Positions 1 through 7,693 of a DNA stretch of 46,350 nt are shown here, in pieces. Positions within the stretch are counted from its first letter, which is position 1. Every line of letters begins with the position of its first letter. The translations under genes were made by a program, and so were the position numbers. The notes beneath the pieces were generated by a model. That model was not told the DNA's origin and did no database searches. It was given only the letters and a program-made list of their open reading frames with translations. The DNA is from Gammaproteobacteria bacterium. Lineage in GTDB: Bacteria; Pseudomonadota; Gammaproteobacteria; SZUA-229. The stretch lies in the NCBI GenBank assembly GCA_029881035.1, contig JAOUNI010000018.1, positions 1 through 46,350 on the forward strand, written 5' to 3'.

Positions 1-60
1 GTGTTTGATTGATTGATAAGCAATATCGTGAAGTTGTTGCCGTTGTTCTTTGTTATGCAT
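1..60 (-). CDS. AMMECR1-family protein (AmmeMemoRadiSam system protein A), N-terminus only
   Basis: The minus strand opens with an ATG at 60 and reads 20 codons (MHNKEQRQQLHDIAYQSIKH) before leaving the window. The helical start fits the N-terminus of AMMECR1-domain proteins, but too little is visible for a family match on sequence alone. The call rests mainly on position: it follows the Memo gene by 6 bases, and a radical SAM partner lies across the divergent region. It is probably co-transcribed with Memo. No clear ribosome binding site precedes it, so translational coupling is possible. The biochemical role of AMMECR1 proteins in bacteria is not established. Confidence 0.6.
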   Translation of the reverse strand, partial: MHNKEQRQQLHDIAYQSIKH

Positions 61-66
61 AAGTTA

Positions 67-861
67 TCATTGCGTTTGTTCGAAGGCCCAGGCACCGTAG
101 CCCACTACTTTGTCTTTACTGCCGGCGGTGTCGCCAGAGTTACGTAGATCTAGAGTGGTGACTTTCAGGTGATGTTTACGTGCGGATAATAATAAACCAA
201 GCACAGGATTGCGGCCGCAGGCCTGATCATAATGAAGGTGAGCACCGTCAAGATTTTCTATGGTTTTGCAGGCAGCGGCATCCATTGATTGTGCGGTATG
301 ATAATCATGGTAGTGGCTCAGGTCGGATGAGATAACAATTAGGGTTTCGTCACCGCCCCAGATGGCTTCCAGTACTTCATGTACCTTGATACCGCTGGCA
401 TCGCCGACCACCAGTGGTAGCAGGGTAAATTTATCGAGTACTTGCTGTAAAAAAGGCAGCTGCACTTCCAGGCTGTGTTCCTGCGCATGCGTTAGGTCGA
501 ATTCCTCCACTTGCGGGAATTTCAGTATTAGGTTGCAGAGTTCGCGGTCAATGGGGATGGTGCCTAACGGCGTTTCGAAAAAATCAGCACTGCTGGTGGC
601 CAGACCCGATAAGGGTACGCGGTGACAGGGGCCCAGCAAAATAACACGATGAATTTTATTTCTGGCAGGAATGAGTTGCGCGTAGGCGCTGGCCGCAATC
701 GGGCCAGAGTAAATGTAGCCCGCGTGTGGCACGATGATGGCCTTGGGCGTTGTTGTGCTAATGCTAGCTTTGGCAAGCATGGATTGAACCTCTGCCCGAA
801 GTTGCGCCGGGTTACCCGGATAAAACATATCTGCGACGGCGGCAGGTCGAATGCTGGGCAT
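67..861 (-). CDS. Memo-family protein (AmmeMemoRadiSam system protein B)
   Basis: This 264-aa protein spans the whole MEMO1 fold. Family signatures are VPHAGYIYSG near residue 45, GPCHR near 78, HSLEVQLPFLQ near 129, SSDLSHYHD near 178 and ACGRNPV near 214. H46, H80 and C215 line up with the metal-binding His-His-Cys site described for human MEMO1, and D180 and H183 with its other pocket residues. The fold resembles extradiol dioxygenases, but the bacterial reaction is unknown. The start is supported by a near-perfect Shine-Dalgarno (AAGGAGGT) 6 bases upstream. It leads the minus-strand unit that continues into AMMECR1. Identity is confident; function is not. Confidence 0.93.
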   Translation of the reverse strand: MPSIRPAAVADMFYPGNPAQLRAEVQSMLAKASISTTTPKAIIVPHAGYIYSGPIAASAYAQLIPARNKIHRVILLGPCHRVPLSGLATSSADFFETPLGTIPIDRELCNLILKFPQVEEFDLTHAQEHSLEVQLPFLQQVLDKFTLLPLVVGDASGIKVHEVLEAIWGGDETLIVISSDLSHYHDYHTAQSMDAAACKTIENLDGAHLHYDQACGRNPVLGLLLSARKHHLKVTTLDLRNSGDTAGSKDKVVGYGAWAFEQTQ

Positions 862-924
862 AACACACCTCCTTTAAAGCTTCCTTAACTTTAATGGGTG
901 CGTCCGTCCGAGTTTCAAGAGTAC

Positions 925-939
925 CCTACCCAGGGTAGG
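925..939. promoter_or_regulatory. 15-bp perfect palindrome between the divergent Memo and radical SAM genes
   Basis: CCTACCC-A-GGGTAGG has 7-bp arms around one central base. It lies 64 bases upstream of the Memo start and about 150 bases upstream of the radical SAM start. This is a natural place for an operator controlling both transcripts. No poly-T follows, so it is not a rho-independent terminator. The regulator is unknown and the assignment is inference. Confidence 0.35.
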
Positions 940-1087
940 TTGATATTTCATTGATAAATCCGGTATGAAATTAATAACCTCATTTTATGTGATTATATGA
1001 CTGATGGCCTTTAAAAATATGCCTTCAGCCCACATGCTTACATAGACAGATGCTGGATGTGATCGGCGCAATAAGGGTAGCTCGATA

Positions 1088-2203
1088 ATGACAACAGTAA
1101 AAGAAACTATTTTGATGACCGACGCAGGTGTGGTGCCAACCAAATACTGGCACGCGCTGGACGATGAGCATGTACAGTGTGATTTATGTCCGCGCGAGTG
1201 TCGTATGCACGAGGGGCAGCGGGGTTTGTGTTTTGTCCGCGCCTGCGTCAACCATCAGGTAGTACTCACCACCTACGGGCGATCCAGCGGTTACTGTATC
1301 GATCCGATCGAAAAAAAGCCGCTCAATCACTTTTTGCCGGGAACGCCGGTGTTGTCATTTGGCACCGCGGGCTGCAATCTGGCCTGCAAGTTCTGCCAGA
1401 ACTGGGACATCAGCAAGTCGCGCGAACTGGATACGCTGATGGATAGCGCCAGTCCCGAGATGATTGCAAAGGCGGCCGAAGATCTGGGCTGCCGGAGCGT
1501 AGCCTACACCTATAATGACCCGGTGATTTTTCATGAGTATGCGATTGATGTCGCCAAAGCATGCAGGCAGCGTGGCATAAAATCGGTGGCAGTAACCGCC
1601 GGTTACGTCAGTGCCGAGCCGCGGGCCGAGTTCTACCAGTACATGGATGCCGCCAATGTCGATCTAAAAGGCTTCACCGAGGATTTTTACTGGAAAGTCA
1701 CCGGTGGCCACTTGCAGCCGGTGCTGGAAACGCTGGAGTATATACACCATGAAACCGACGTCTGGATGGAATTGACCACCCTGTTGATACCCGGATACAA
1801 CGACAGCGAAAAGGAGATCAGCGAAATGAGCCAGTGGGTGGTGGAGAAGTTGGGGCCGGATGTGCCCATGCATTTCACCGCGTTTCATCCGGACTATAAA
1901 ATGATGGATGTACCGCCCACATCATTACTTGCCCTGCAGAAGGCGCGTGAGATCGCGATTAAGAACGGTGTTCATCATGCGTATACTGGTAATGTGCATG
2001 ATACCAGGGGGGATAGCACGTACTGCTATTCATGTGGCTCAAGATTGATTGAACGAGATTGGTACGTACTGGGTGAGTGGAATCTTGATGACAAAGGCTG
2101 CTGTAAACAGTGCGGTGTCGAGTGTGCCGGGGTGTTTGAGTCATATCACGGTGATTGGGGGGCAAAACGCCAGCCTGTACATTTGGCCAACTATAATCGG
2201 TAA
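1088..2203 (+). CDS. amrS: AmmeMemoRadiSam system radical SAM enzyme
   Basis: This 371-aa radical SAM protein carries CNLACKFC at C96, C100 and C103, the CxxxCxxC set that binds the 4Fe-4S cluster cleaving S-adenosylmethionine. Four more cysteines (C31, C34, C38, C48) precede it, and a cysteine-rich tail follows (YCYSCG, then CCKQCGVEC), as in this pyruvate-formate-lyase-activating-like subfamily. The extra cysteines suggest further metal or cluster sites. The ATG at 1088 has AAGGG 10 bases upstream; a second in-frame ATG at about 1118 is possible. It is divergent from Memo/AMMECR1, which is the classical trio. The substrate is unknown. Confidence 0.93.
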   Translation: MTTVKETILMTDAGVVPTKYWHALDDEHVQCDLCPRECRMHEGQRGLCFVRACVNHQVVLTTYGRSSGYCIDPIEKKPLNHFLPGTPVLSFGTAGCNLACKFCQNWDISKSRELDTLMDSASPEMIAKAAEDLGCRSVAYTYNDPVIFHEYAIDVAKACRQRGIKSVAVTAGYVSAEPRAEFYQYMDAANVDLKGFTEDFYWKVTGGHLQPVLETLEYIHHETDVWMELTTLLIPGYNDSEKEISEMSQWVVEKLGPDVPMHFTAFHPDYKMMDVPPTSLLALQKAREIAIKNGVHHAYTGNVHDTRGDSTYCYSCGSRLIERDWYVLGEWNLDDKGCCKQCGVECAGVFESYHGDWGAKRQPVHLANYNR

Positions 2204-2280
2204 AGAATTACCTGTTGCGATAGATATTAGGCTAATAATTGCACGGGAGTTTGTTATTATCTTACGCTAAACCAAAAATT

Positions 2281-2346
2281 CTAGCGTTCTAACGCTAGCG
2301 AGAGTTCAAAATGATTTAAATACGTCTATATATATGTGACGTATTT
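2281..2346. promoter_or_regulatory. Two inverted repeats upstream of the ExeA-like ATPase
   Basis: The 187-base gap before the ATPase holds two dyads. The first is CTAGCGTT-CT-AACGCTAG at 2281-2298. The second is AAATACGTC at 2318-2326 paired with GACGTATTT at 2338-2346, around an 11-base AT core. The second ends 45 bases before the start codon, where an operator would sit. Neither is followed by a T tract. The first could be a weak hairpin after the radical SAM gene. Function is inferred from position only. Confidence 0.35.
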
Positions 2347-2390
2347 TAAAAATGTTATTAATGAAGTAAGACAATCGGTTACACACACCT

Positions 2391-4268
2391 ATGTATGAAT
2401 CATTTTACGGCCTGAAAGAAAAGCCGTTTTCAATGTTACCCGACCCCGGGTTTCTATATCTCAGCAAGAAGCACCAGAAGGCGCTGACTTTATTTGAGTA
2501 TGGTTTAATGAATCATGCTGATTTTTGCGTGATCAGTGGTGAAATTGGTTCGGGTAAAACAACCATACTGCGTAAATTGCTCGAAAATATGAGTAGTAAG
2601 GTTGCAGTGGGGATGATCACCAATACTCATAAAGGTTTTGGAGACTTAATGGATTGGGTGTTATCCGCTTTTGGTATTCACGAAAAAAATTTAAACGAAG
2701 TTGAAAAGCATCAGTGTTTTATAGACTTTTTAATCAAGCAGTATGCTGCTGGGAAGACCACTCTTCTCATTGTAGATGAGGCGCAGAATATGGCGGCTGG
2801 CAAGCTTGAAGAATTGCGCATGCTGTCGAATATTAATGCCGATAAGGATCAGATTTTACAGATTATTCTAGCGGGTCAGCCCGAGCTTAAAGATACTCTG
2901 GCGCTGCCCGAGCTGAAACAGTTCGTGCAGCGTATAGCAGTGGATTATCATCTTGATTCGTTGGATCAGGCGGACACTCGTGGTTATATTGCGCATCGTT
3001 TGGCGGTGGCCGGAGCAAACAAGGCTATTTTTACGGAAGAAGCCTGTGATCTTATATTTAAATATAGCGGTGGCACGCCGCGCCTGATCAATTTGTTGTG
3101 TGATACCGCGATGGTTTATGGTTTTGCCGATCAGCAGATGACTATCGATGAAGATATGGTTGCGGAAATGCTTCAGGAGCGAATGCAGAGTAGCCTGATT
3201 CCCCTGGCGAGTGTTGAGCCCCCCCAGAAAAAACAAAAGCCTCACATCGACGCAGAAGCAGAATCTGCTGCAAAACAGGCAGCAGTCCAATCGGTAGCAC
3301 AAGCAGCAGTACAGGCTGCTGCGGATGCAGATGCAGTTGCATTTGATATTATTCCGAGTGAAACAGCTGAATTGAATGTAACTCAGCCTGATTTTGATGA
3401 AAGAGAATTACAGGCCATCACTTCAGAGCAAGATGTTGAAGTTGATGATGACAGCGTGCCTAAAATAAAAATTAGTGAAGAGGCGCAAGATCATAATGCT
3501 TCGGATTCAGTATGGAAAAGTGTTAGCTCCAAGCCTGAAGAAATCGGCCATGTTTCCTCCCCAATTGAATTTTCTCATCCAGATAAATTAGAGCGTTCAC
3601 GTTTTTTGAAGCCAATGTTGCTGGGTTTGTCAGTTTTGGCTGTGGTGACATTGTTTTTTACTTTGAGTTTTGTAGGTGACAGGAAGGAGACGACTCTTTC
3701 TACGCCAGAAGTAAACAAGTATAAGAAAAAACCCGAGCCGATAAATAGAGAAGCAACTATTTCCGGTCAATCGACAGAGCAGGATGTTGTTCAAGCAATT
3801 CCTGATTTGATAAAACAACAATTAGACCAGTCACAAAAAATTCAGCAGGAAATGGTGCTTCGTCAACAGGAAGATCGAGCCAGGATGAAAGCTCTGGAAG
3901 AGAAAACAGCGTTATTGCAAAGCGAACGTGATAAGGCGATAGCTAATGCGCAAGCTGAAAAAGAGCGGCGTGCGGCTGATGCTAAAGCGGCAAAAATTGC
4001 GGCAGAACGCGAGAAGAAAGCGGAAGAAATAGCGCAAAAAGCCCTTGCTGAAGCAATGGCGGCGGCGCGTAAAGCGGAGCTTCTTGAGCAATTAAGAGCA
4101 AAGGAGAAGCAGGAAATTGCTGAAGCATTAGAGGCTCATCAGAAAAAACTGGAAGCAGCTGAAGCTGAAAGGATAAAGGCTGAAAATAAAAAAGCCGAAG
4201 CTGAAAAAGTTTCGGAAGATGTTCGTTGTCAGGGAGCGACAGCGCGATTCTTATCAACTTGCCGATGA
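2391..4268 (+). CDS. ExeA/MshM-like AAA ATPase with membrane segment and periplasmic coiled coil
   Basis: This 625-aa protein starts with the ExeA/GspA/MshM signature (MYESFYGLKEKPFSMLPDP). It has a Walker A GEIGSGKT at 50-57, a Walker B LLIVDEAQ at 125-132 and an AAA lid to about 265. A low-complexity acidic and Ala/Gln-rich linker follows, then one membrane segment at about 408-428. A long Lys/Glu/Ala coiled coil (about 480-610) ends in a tail with two cysteines (C613, C624). Relatives energise secretin or type IV/MSHA pilus assembly at the inner membrane. No pilin, secretin or other secretion gene is in the window, so the partner is unknown. The tail cysteines are the only ones outside the ATPase part. 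Confidence 0.85.
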   Translation: MYESFYGLKEKPFSMLPDPGFLYLSKKHQKALTLFEYGLMNHADFCVISGEIGSGKTTILRKLLENMSSKVAVGMITNTHKGFGDLMDWVLSAFGIHEKNLNEVEKHQCFIDFLIKQYAAGKTTLLIVDEAQNMAAGKLEELRMLSNINADKDQILQIILAGQPELKDTLALPELKQFVQRIAVDYHLDSLDQADTRGYIAHRLAVAGANKAIFTEEACDLIFKYSGGTPRLINLLCDTAMVYGFADQQMTIDEDMVAEMLQERMQSSLIPLASVEPPQKKQKPHIDAEAESAAKQAAVQSVAQAAVQAAADADAVAFDIIPSETAELNVTQPDFDERELQAITSEQDVEVDDDSVPKIKISEEAQDHNASDSVWKSVSSKPEEIGHVSSPIEFSHPDKLERSRFLKPMLLGLSVLAVVTLFFTLSFVGDRKETTLSTPEVNKYKKKPEPINREATISGQSTEQDVVQAIPDLIKQQLDQSQKIQQEMVLRQQEDRARMKALEEKTALLQSERDKAIANAQAEKERRAADAKAAKIAAEREKKAEEIAQKALAEAMAAARKAELLEQLRAKEKQEIAEALEAHQKKLEAAEAERIKAENKKAEAEKVSEDVRCQGATARFLSTCR

Positions 4269-4272
4269 GAGG

Positions 4273-4518
4273 TTATTTTTTGTCCCTGCATCGTTCAAAC
4301 GTATCGCCATTATCGATAGCAGCATTTTGTACTGTGGCTTCATCGGGAAATAGTTCTTTGAGATCGGCCATGCCGAGAGTGTCACCTTTTTCTTCATAGC
4401 GTTGCCAGATTTTATCCCAGCGTTCATCATTAAAATAAAAACCGGTAGGCAACAGGCAGACGGTTTTTTGATTGAAGTCAGAGATCACTTTGGGTTCGGT
4501 GAGTTTTCCTGCCGCCAT
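4273..4518 (-). CDS. Conserved-looking 81-aa protein of unknown function
   Basis: I do not recognise this protein. It is short, soluble and mixed-charge, with a compact motif rich in aromatics (GFYFNDERWDKIWQRYEEKG) and the phrase GMADLKELFPDEA. The ATG at 4518 has AAAGGTG 6 bases upstream, a good ribosome binding site. It runs tail to tail with the ATPase, 4 bases apart, and is divergent from the receiver-like gene at 4573. The well-formed start and non-random composition support a real gene. No function is proposed. Confidence 0.72.
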   Translation of the reverse strand: MAAGKLTEPKVISDFNQKTVCLLPTGFYFNDERWDKIWQRYEEKGDTLGMADLKELFPDEATVQNAAIDNGDTFERCRDKK

Positions 4519-4572
4519 GATTACACCTTTGGGTTTCTATTTATTTGCGATAGTGCCGGAATATAAAATTCA

Positions 4573-4959
4573 ATGCCAGATTCAAAAGCTATATTACTAG
4601 CCATTACAGAATTAGGTGGCTACCCCGATTTTACCAGTTTATATAAGCAACAGGGTTATGAAGTTGTAAAAACGGACAGTGTCCGCAAGGCAGTGAAATT
4701 GATACGTCAGTACAAACCTGCGGTTATTATTGCGGAATTTAATTTTCAGTCGGATTTTCGTGACCGCACCAGCAGTCTGGAAACAGTGCTGTCATCTGCT
4801 CAGGGTGTTAGCGATTCAAAGATGATTGTATTTTATGAGCCGGAATGCCAGCATCAATATGCTCGGTTTCTGGAAAGATTTTCCGTATTTTCATCTATAC
4901 CTTTTCCTGTTGATGAAAAAGATCTGCAGTGTGTGTTGCGTCAGGCACTGGTAGAATAG
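4573..4959 (+). CDS. Receiver-like (degenerate CheY fold) protein
   Basis: This is a 128-aa single-domain protein with alternating strands and helices as in response-regulator receivers: AILLAI as strand 1, YEVVKTDSVRKAVKLI as strand 2 and helix 2, PAVIIAEFNF as strand 3. The usual phospho-acceptor aspartate after strand 3 is not visible; Glu/Asn (EFNF) occupies the area. The acidic pair after strand 1 is also absent. If the fold is right, it is a pseudo-receiver working by protein contact. No histidine kinase is nearby. It is separated by 54 bases from the divergent 81-aa gene. The fold is inferred from the pattern, not from a close match. Confidence 0.7.
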   Translation: MPDSKAILLAITELGGYPDFTSLYKQQGYEVVKTDSVRKAVKLIRQYKPAVIIAEFNFQSDFRDRTSSLETVLSSAQGVSDSKMIVFYEPECQHQYARFLERFSVFSSIPFPVDEKDLQCVLRQALVE

Positions 4960-5075
4960 GAATTATCAGCTGATTCTTTTGAGTCAGATTTTGTTTAACC
5001 TGCCATTTTCTACTTGTATTTATCGGTCGATATCAAGTAAAAATCGGCTCTTGATTATGTGACAGGCGGTGAGCC

Positions 5076-5774
5076 ATGACTAGCAACAAGACTATAAACG
5101 ATATAATTCAAAGTACCGACTCGGAAGAATCTGTTGAGTATCTGAAGAGTTATCTTGCTAATAAGCAGAAGGCATTAGATGAGTTAGCCGATGATGCCAG
5201 CGAGCTAGACAGGGCGTATTTGAAACTGGATATTGCCGAAGCCCTGGTGGGTGTGGGCAGGGCGGAAGAATGCTGGGAAATGGCACGCGAGGCATTTGAT
5301 GTTTTCCTTGTCAATGAGCAATGGGAAGCAGCGGTTCAATGTTGCGACGTGCTCTATCAAAGTGGCCAGCCAGCTTCGTTGATTGCACTAGGTCAGGGCG
5401 TATGGCTAGCCGTGACCTATCCGATTGATCCGCAATTGTCGATCAATATGCTGGGTTATGTCGTAGATGAAACTCCGGCAAAAGCAGATGGTGCTGCGGT
5501 AGCTGCGGTTACTGCGCACTATATCGCGGATATGCGAACAGAAGGCGAAGTGCACAAGAGTATGACTTTTCTGACTAATCAGTTGCTGGCCAATGTAGCA
5601 CGGGGTCATTCGGATATTAAAGATCAGGATGCAATGAATGCATGGATGGAAAAATTGCAACTGCTTGATCCCGCTATTTTTCTGCCTCGTCTATCACTGG
5701 TCCTGGGTGCGATTGTGCCGCAGGATAAGTGGTGGTTTGATCGTGATGAATTACGTAACAGAATTCCCGATTAG
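5076..5774 (+). CDS. Helical-repeat protein of unknown function
   Basis: This 232-aa acidic protein is almost entirely predicted helix, with no signal peptide or membrane segment. The pattern LDRAYLKLDIAEALVGVGRAEECWEMAREAF (given here in part as AEALVGVGRAEECWEMA) looks TPR-like: paired helices with small residues at the packing positions. The C-terminus holds KWWFDRDELR. The ATG at 5076 follows GGTGAGCC. It converges with the repeat protein at 5797, 22 bases away. A scaffolding or adaptor role would fit the fold class, but none is shown by the sequence. Confidence 0.78.
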   Translation: MTSNKTINDIIQSTDSEESVEYLKSYLANKQKALDELADDASELDRAYLKLDIAEALVGVGRAEECWEMAREAFDVFLVNEQWEAAVQCCDVLYQSGQPASLIALGQGVWLAVTYPIDPQLSINMLGYVVDETPAKADGAAVAAVTAHYIADMRTEGEVHKSMTFLTNQLLANVARGHSDIKDQDAMNAWMEKLQLLDPAIFLPRLSLVLGAIVPQDKWWFDRDELRNRIPD

Positions 5775-5796
5775 CTCGACCGGATAAAAGAAAAGT

Positions 5797-6432
5797 TTAT
5801 TTTAGAGAAAGTCCACTGATATCGGGAATCGGGGCTTTCTCTTTTTCTTTGGGGTTGGCGATAATGTCGGCACCGGGTTCGGCCATGGAGATTTCGCTGA
5901 TATCACCGATTTTCTGAGGAGTCACTGGAATTGGATTTTCAAGCACATTAGCGCCTACTTCAGCCATGGAGATTTCGCTGATATCACCGATTTCCTGAGG
6001 TATGACTTCAACCGGATTCTCAATTACATTAGCGCCCACTTCGGCCATGGAAATAGAGCTAATATCGCCGATTTCCTGAGGTATGACTTCAACCGGGTTT
6101 TCTAAAACATTAGCACCGACCTCAGCCATAGTAATATTACCGGTGTCGGCATTAGTGGCAGGCTGTACTGCTGGTTTAGCTACCGGGGTTTCAGCAGGAG
6201 CTGCTGCTTCAATTTTGATGACCATACCGGCATTTTCTAAAGTGACGCGGTATTTTTCAGCGACCAGATCATCAACATTGGATTTGATGACTTTACGACC
6301 ACCAGCAAAAAAAGGGGCCAGCTTGGCCGGTTCTGTTTTAAACAGTTTAGCCATGTTCTGCATGACAGTAGCTTTGTCTTTGCCGGGCTGAAGGATGCCG
6401 AAAAAGACAATATTGAAGAGTGGTGTGCTCAT
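5797..6432 (-). CDS. Protein with compact N-terminal domain and four 27-residue C-terminal repeats
   Basis: This 211-aa protein has two parts. Residues 1-75 (FNIVFFGILQPGKDKATVMQ; a VTLENAGMVIKIE end) look like a small alpha/beta domain. After an Ala/Pro linker come four repeats built on SMAEVGANVLENP and a Pro-rich half (VEVIPQEIGD), the last degenerate, ending DISGLSLK. The repeat period is 81 bases. The start at 6432 has AGGA 7 bases upstream. No secretion signal is seen. The repeats look like linear docking motifs. I do not recognise the function. Confidence 0.82.
   Translation of the reverse strand: MSTPLFNIVFFGILQPGKDKATVMQNMAKLFKTEPAKLAPFFAGGRKVIKSNVDDLVAEKYRVTLENAGMVIKIEAAAPAETPVAKPAVQPATNADTGNITMAEVGANVLENPVEVIPQEIGDISSISMAEVGANVIENPVEVIPQEIGDISEISMAEVGANVLENPIPVTPQKIGDISEISMAEPGADIIANPKEKEKAPIPDISGLSLK
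5813..6140 (-). repeat. Four-copy 81-bp in-frame tandem repeat
   Basis: The hexamer ccatgg recurs at 5883, 5964 and 6045, exactly 81 bases apart, each time inside a block encoding SMAEVGA or SMAEPGA. A fourth, diverged copy lies at about 6124. Adjacent central copies are close to identical in DNA over most of their length, which points to recent duplication or gene conversion. Copy number may vary between strains. Confidence 0.85.
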
Positions 6433-6518
6433 ACCAGATTCCTGCTTAATTACCCTTGTATTCGCTATTCATAATTAAATTGTAGTCGAAAGGCCACAGT
6501 TTCCGTAGGTCTGTAATA

Positions 6519-6794
6519 TTATTTTTTTTCAGGCCGTGTGAATGGCACTACATGCGAGGTTTTGGGTTCATCGGCATAGCGCGGGCGTGCTGTGTTGGTA
6601 ATGCCGCTTTCTTCAGTTAATTCTTTTTCACGGGCTGAAATCAGTGCGAAGCAATGTTTGATATCTTCAATGGTCTGCACAGAAAGTGGGTGACGTAGCC
6701 CTGGTGGTGGTGTGGTTTCACGCACAACGCTAGATAATGTTTTGCGTAGAGCGATTAAAATGCGCTGATCTTTGGATAGTTCGTTATTGTTCAT
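6519..6794 (-). CDS. Small hypothetical protein, 91 aa
   Basis: I do not recognise this protein. The chosen ATG at 6794 gives MNNNELSKDQRIL; an ATG 16 codons upstream would add an AT-rich extension that looks non-coding. The protein has two likely helices (RILIALRKTLSSVVRE and TIEDIKHCFALISAREKEL), a TTPPPGLRHPLS turn between them, and a basic, Pro-containing tail. There is no membrane segment. It is divergent from the gene at 6937 across 142 bases and downstream of nothing obvious, so it may be monocistronic. Confidence 0.65.
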   Translation of the reverse strand: MNNNELSKDQRILIALRKTLSSVVRETTPPPGLRHPLSVQTIEDIKHCFALISAREKELTEESGITNTARPRYADEPKTSHVVPFTRPEKK

Positions 6795-6936
6795 AATTAA
6801 GTTTTTGGGCTTTGCGTTGTAGAATGTATAATAGTTTAGCAAATTACTTGGTTTTTATGTAAATGACCATAATAAGGATCTAGCTGTTTGTTGCCATATT
6901 TAAATATTGATAATACAAAGTTTAAGAGATAGTGAT

Positions 6937-7179
6937 ATGCCATATTACGTATACAAAATAACTGCACAAGCAGGTATGAGTCTGGTAAAAAACCTTGAGT
7001 TGCTGGGTGAGTCTGGCTCATTTAAAGAGGCTAAGACTTTAGCCAGAGAAATTCGTGAAAAACAGGATGGTGCAGAGGGTGTGACGGTAAAAGTAATGTT
7101 TGCTGAAAATCAGTTATTAGCAGAAGAACAGCTGCTGGAGTACCGTGAAAAACCTATAGTGATGGAACACGAAAAATAA
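6937..7179 (+). CDS. Small hypothetical protein, 80 aa
   Basis: The start at the ATG in 6937 is preferred over an upstream start at 6907 because the protein then begins MPYYVYKITA, a plausible beta-strand opening, and AGAGA lies about 6 bases upstream. The rest is a helix (FKEAKTLAREIREKQ), a strand (VTVKVMFAENQ) and a helical, acidic tail. This beta-alpha-beta-alpha outline suggests a small soluble domain. It is 15 bases from the cysteine-rich gene at 7195 and probably in the same operon. Function unknown. Confidence 0.78.
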   Translation: MPYYVYKITAQAGMSLVKNLELLGESGSFKEAKTLAREIREKQDGAEGVTVKVMFAENQLLAEEQLLEYREKPIVMEHEK

Positions 7180-7194
7180 TTCTGTGGGTATCTG

Positions 7195-7677
7195 ATGGAA
7201 GAGGATGAGTACAAAGCGACTTATCAGGAAATAGCGAAAAATCGCTGTGTTTTTGAGAAGGCGCTGACTAATAACCAGTGTAAATGTCGATTTTCAGAGC
7301 ATTTCTGGTTGGCTGATCGTGAAGGTTATGCCTGTAAGTCAAAAGAAATAGCGAATGATTGCCGCTATCTTCTTGAAAAACTACGTGAAAATTCAAGATT
7401 CGTACTGAAAGTGCATGTTGTTGGAGAGCAGTTACCTCACAATGCCGATATTCGAGTGCAAATCGGTGGGCTTAGAGGTCTGAGGGCGGTTTTAAACTCG
7501 GATGACCAGAAGTTACACGGTGACACTTTAATCGACGATATTCATGCTCTGATCGAAACAGCGCAAAAACAGTACGATAATATGAATACATTGCCCTACA
7601 GTGAAATAGTAAAATCTATTGCCAGTTATCAGGCCAGGAAACATGGCAAAGGTAAGCAGAGCCGTGATACCGATTAA
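7195..7677 (+). CDS. Cysteine-rich N-terminal protein of unknown function, 160 aa
   Basis: The first 56 residues hold five cysteines (C18, C29, C31, C47, C56) in the pattern C-x10-C-x-C-x15-C-x8-C, interspersed with FSEHFWLADREGYAC. That spacing could bind zinc or an Fe-S cluster, or form disulfides; no signal peptide is present, so metal binding is more likely than disulfides. The middle part (FVLKVHVVGEQLPHNADIRV) is beta-rich and the C-terminus is helical and basic. It lies between the genes at 6937 and 7694, in the same direction with short gaps. I do not know its function. Confidence 0.8.
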   Translation: MEEDEYKATYQEIAKNRCVFEKALTNNQCKCRFSEHFWLADREGYACKSKEIANDCRYLLEKLRENSRFVLKVHVVGEQLPHNADIRVQIGGLRGLRAVLNSDDQKLHGDTLIDDIHALIETAQKQYDNMNTLPYSEIVKSIASYQARKHGKGKQSRDTD

Positions 7678-7693
7678 GATTTGAGAGGTTATT

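Noticed and set aside
564-866. 100-codon minus-strand frame overlapping Memo in another phase
   Set aside because: Memo motifs (H46, H80 regions) lie in the other frame, and the Shine-Dalgarno fits the Memo start.
5813-6140. Regular 81-bp repeats considered as a CRISPR array
   Set aside because: The copies are contiguous without unique spacers and are in frame inside a coding gene, so this is a protein repeat.
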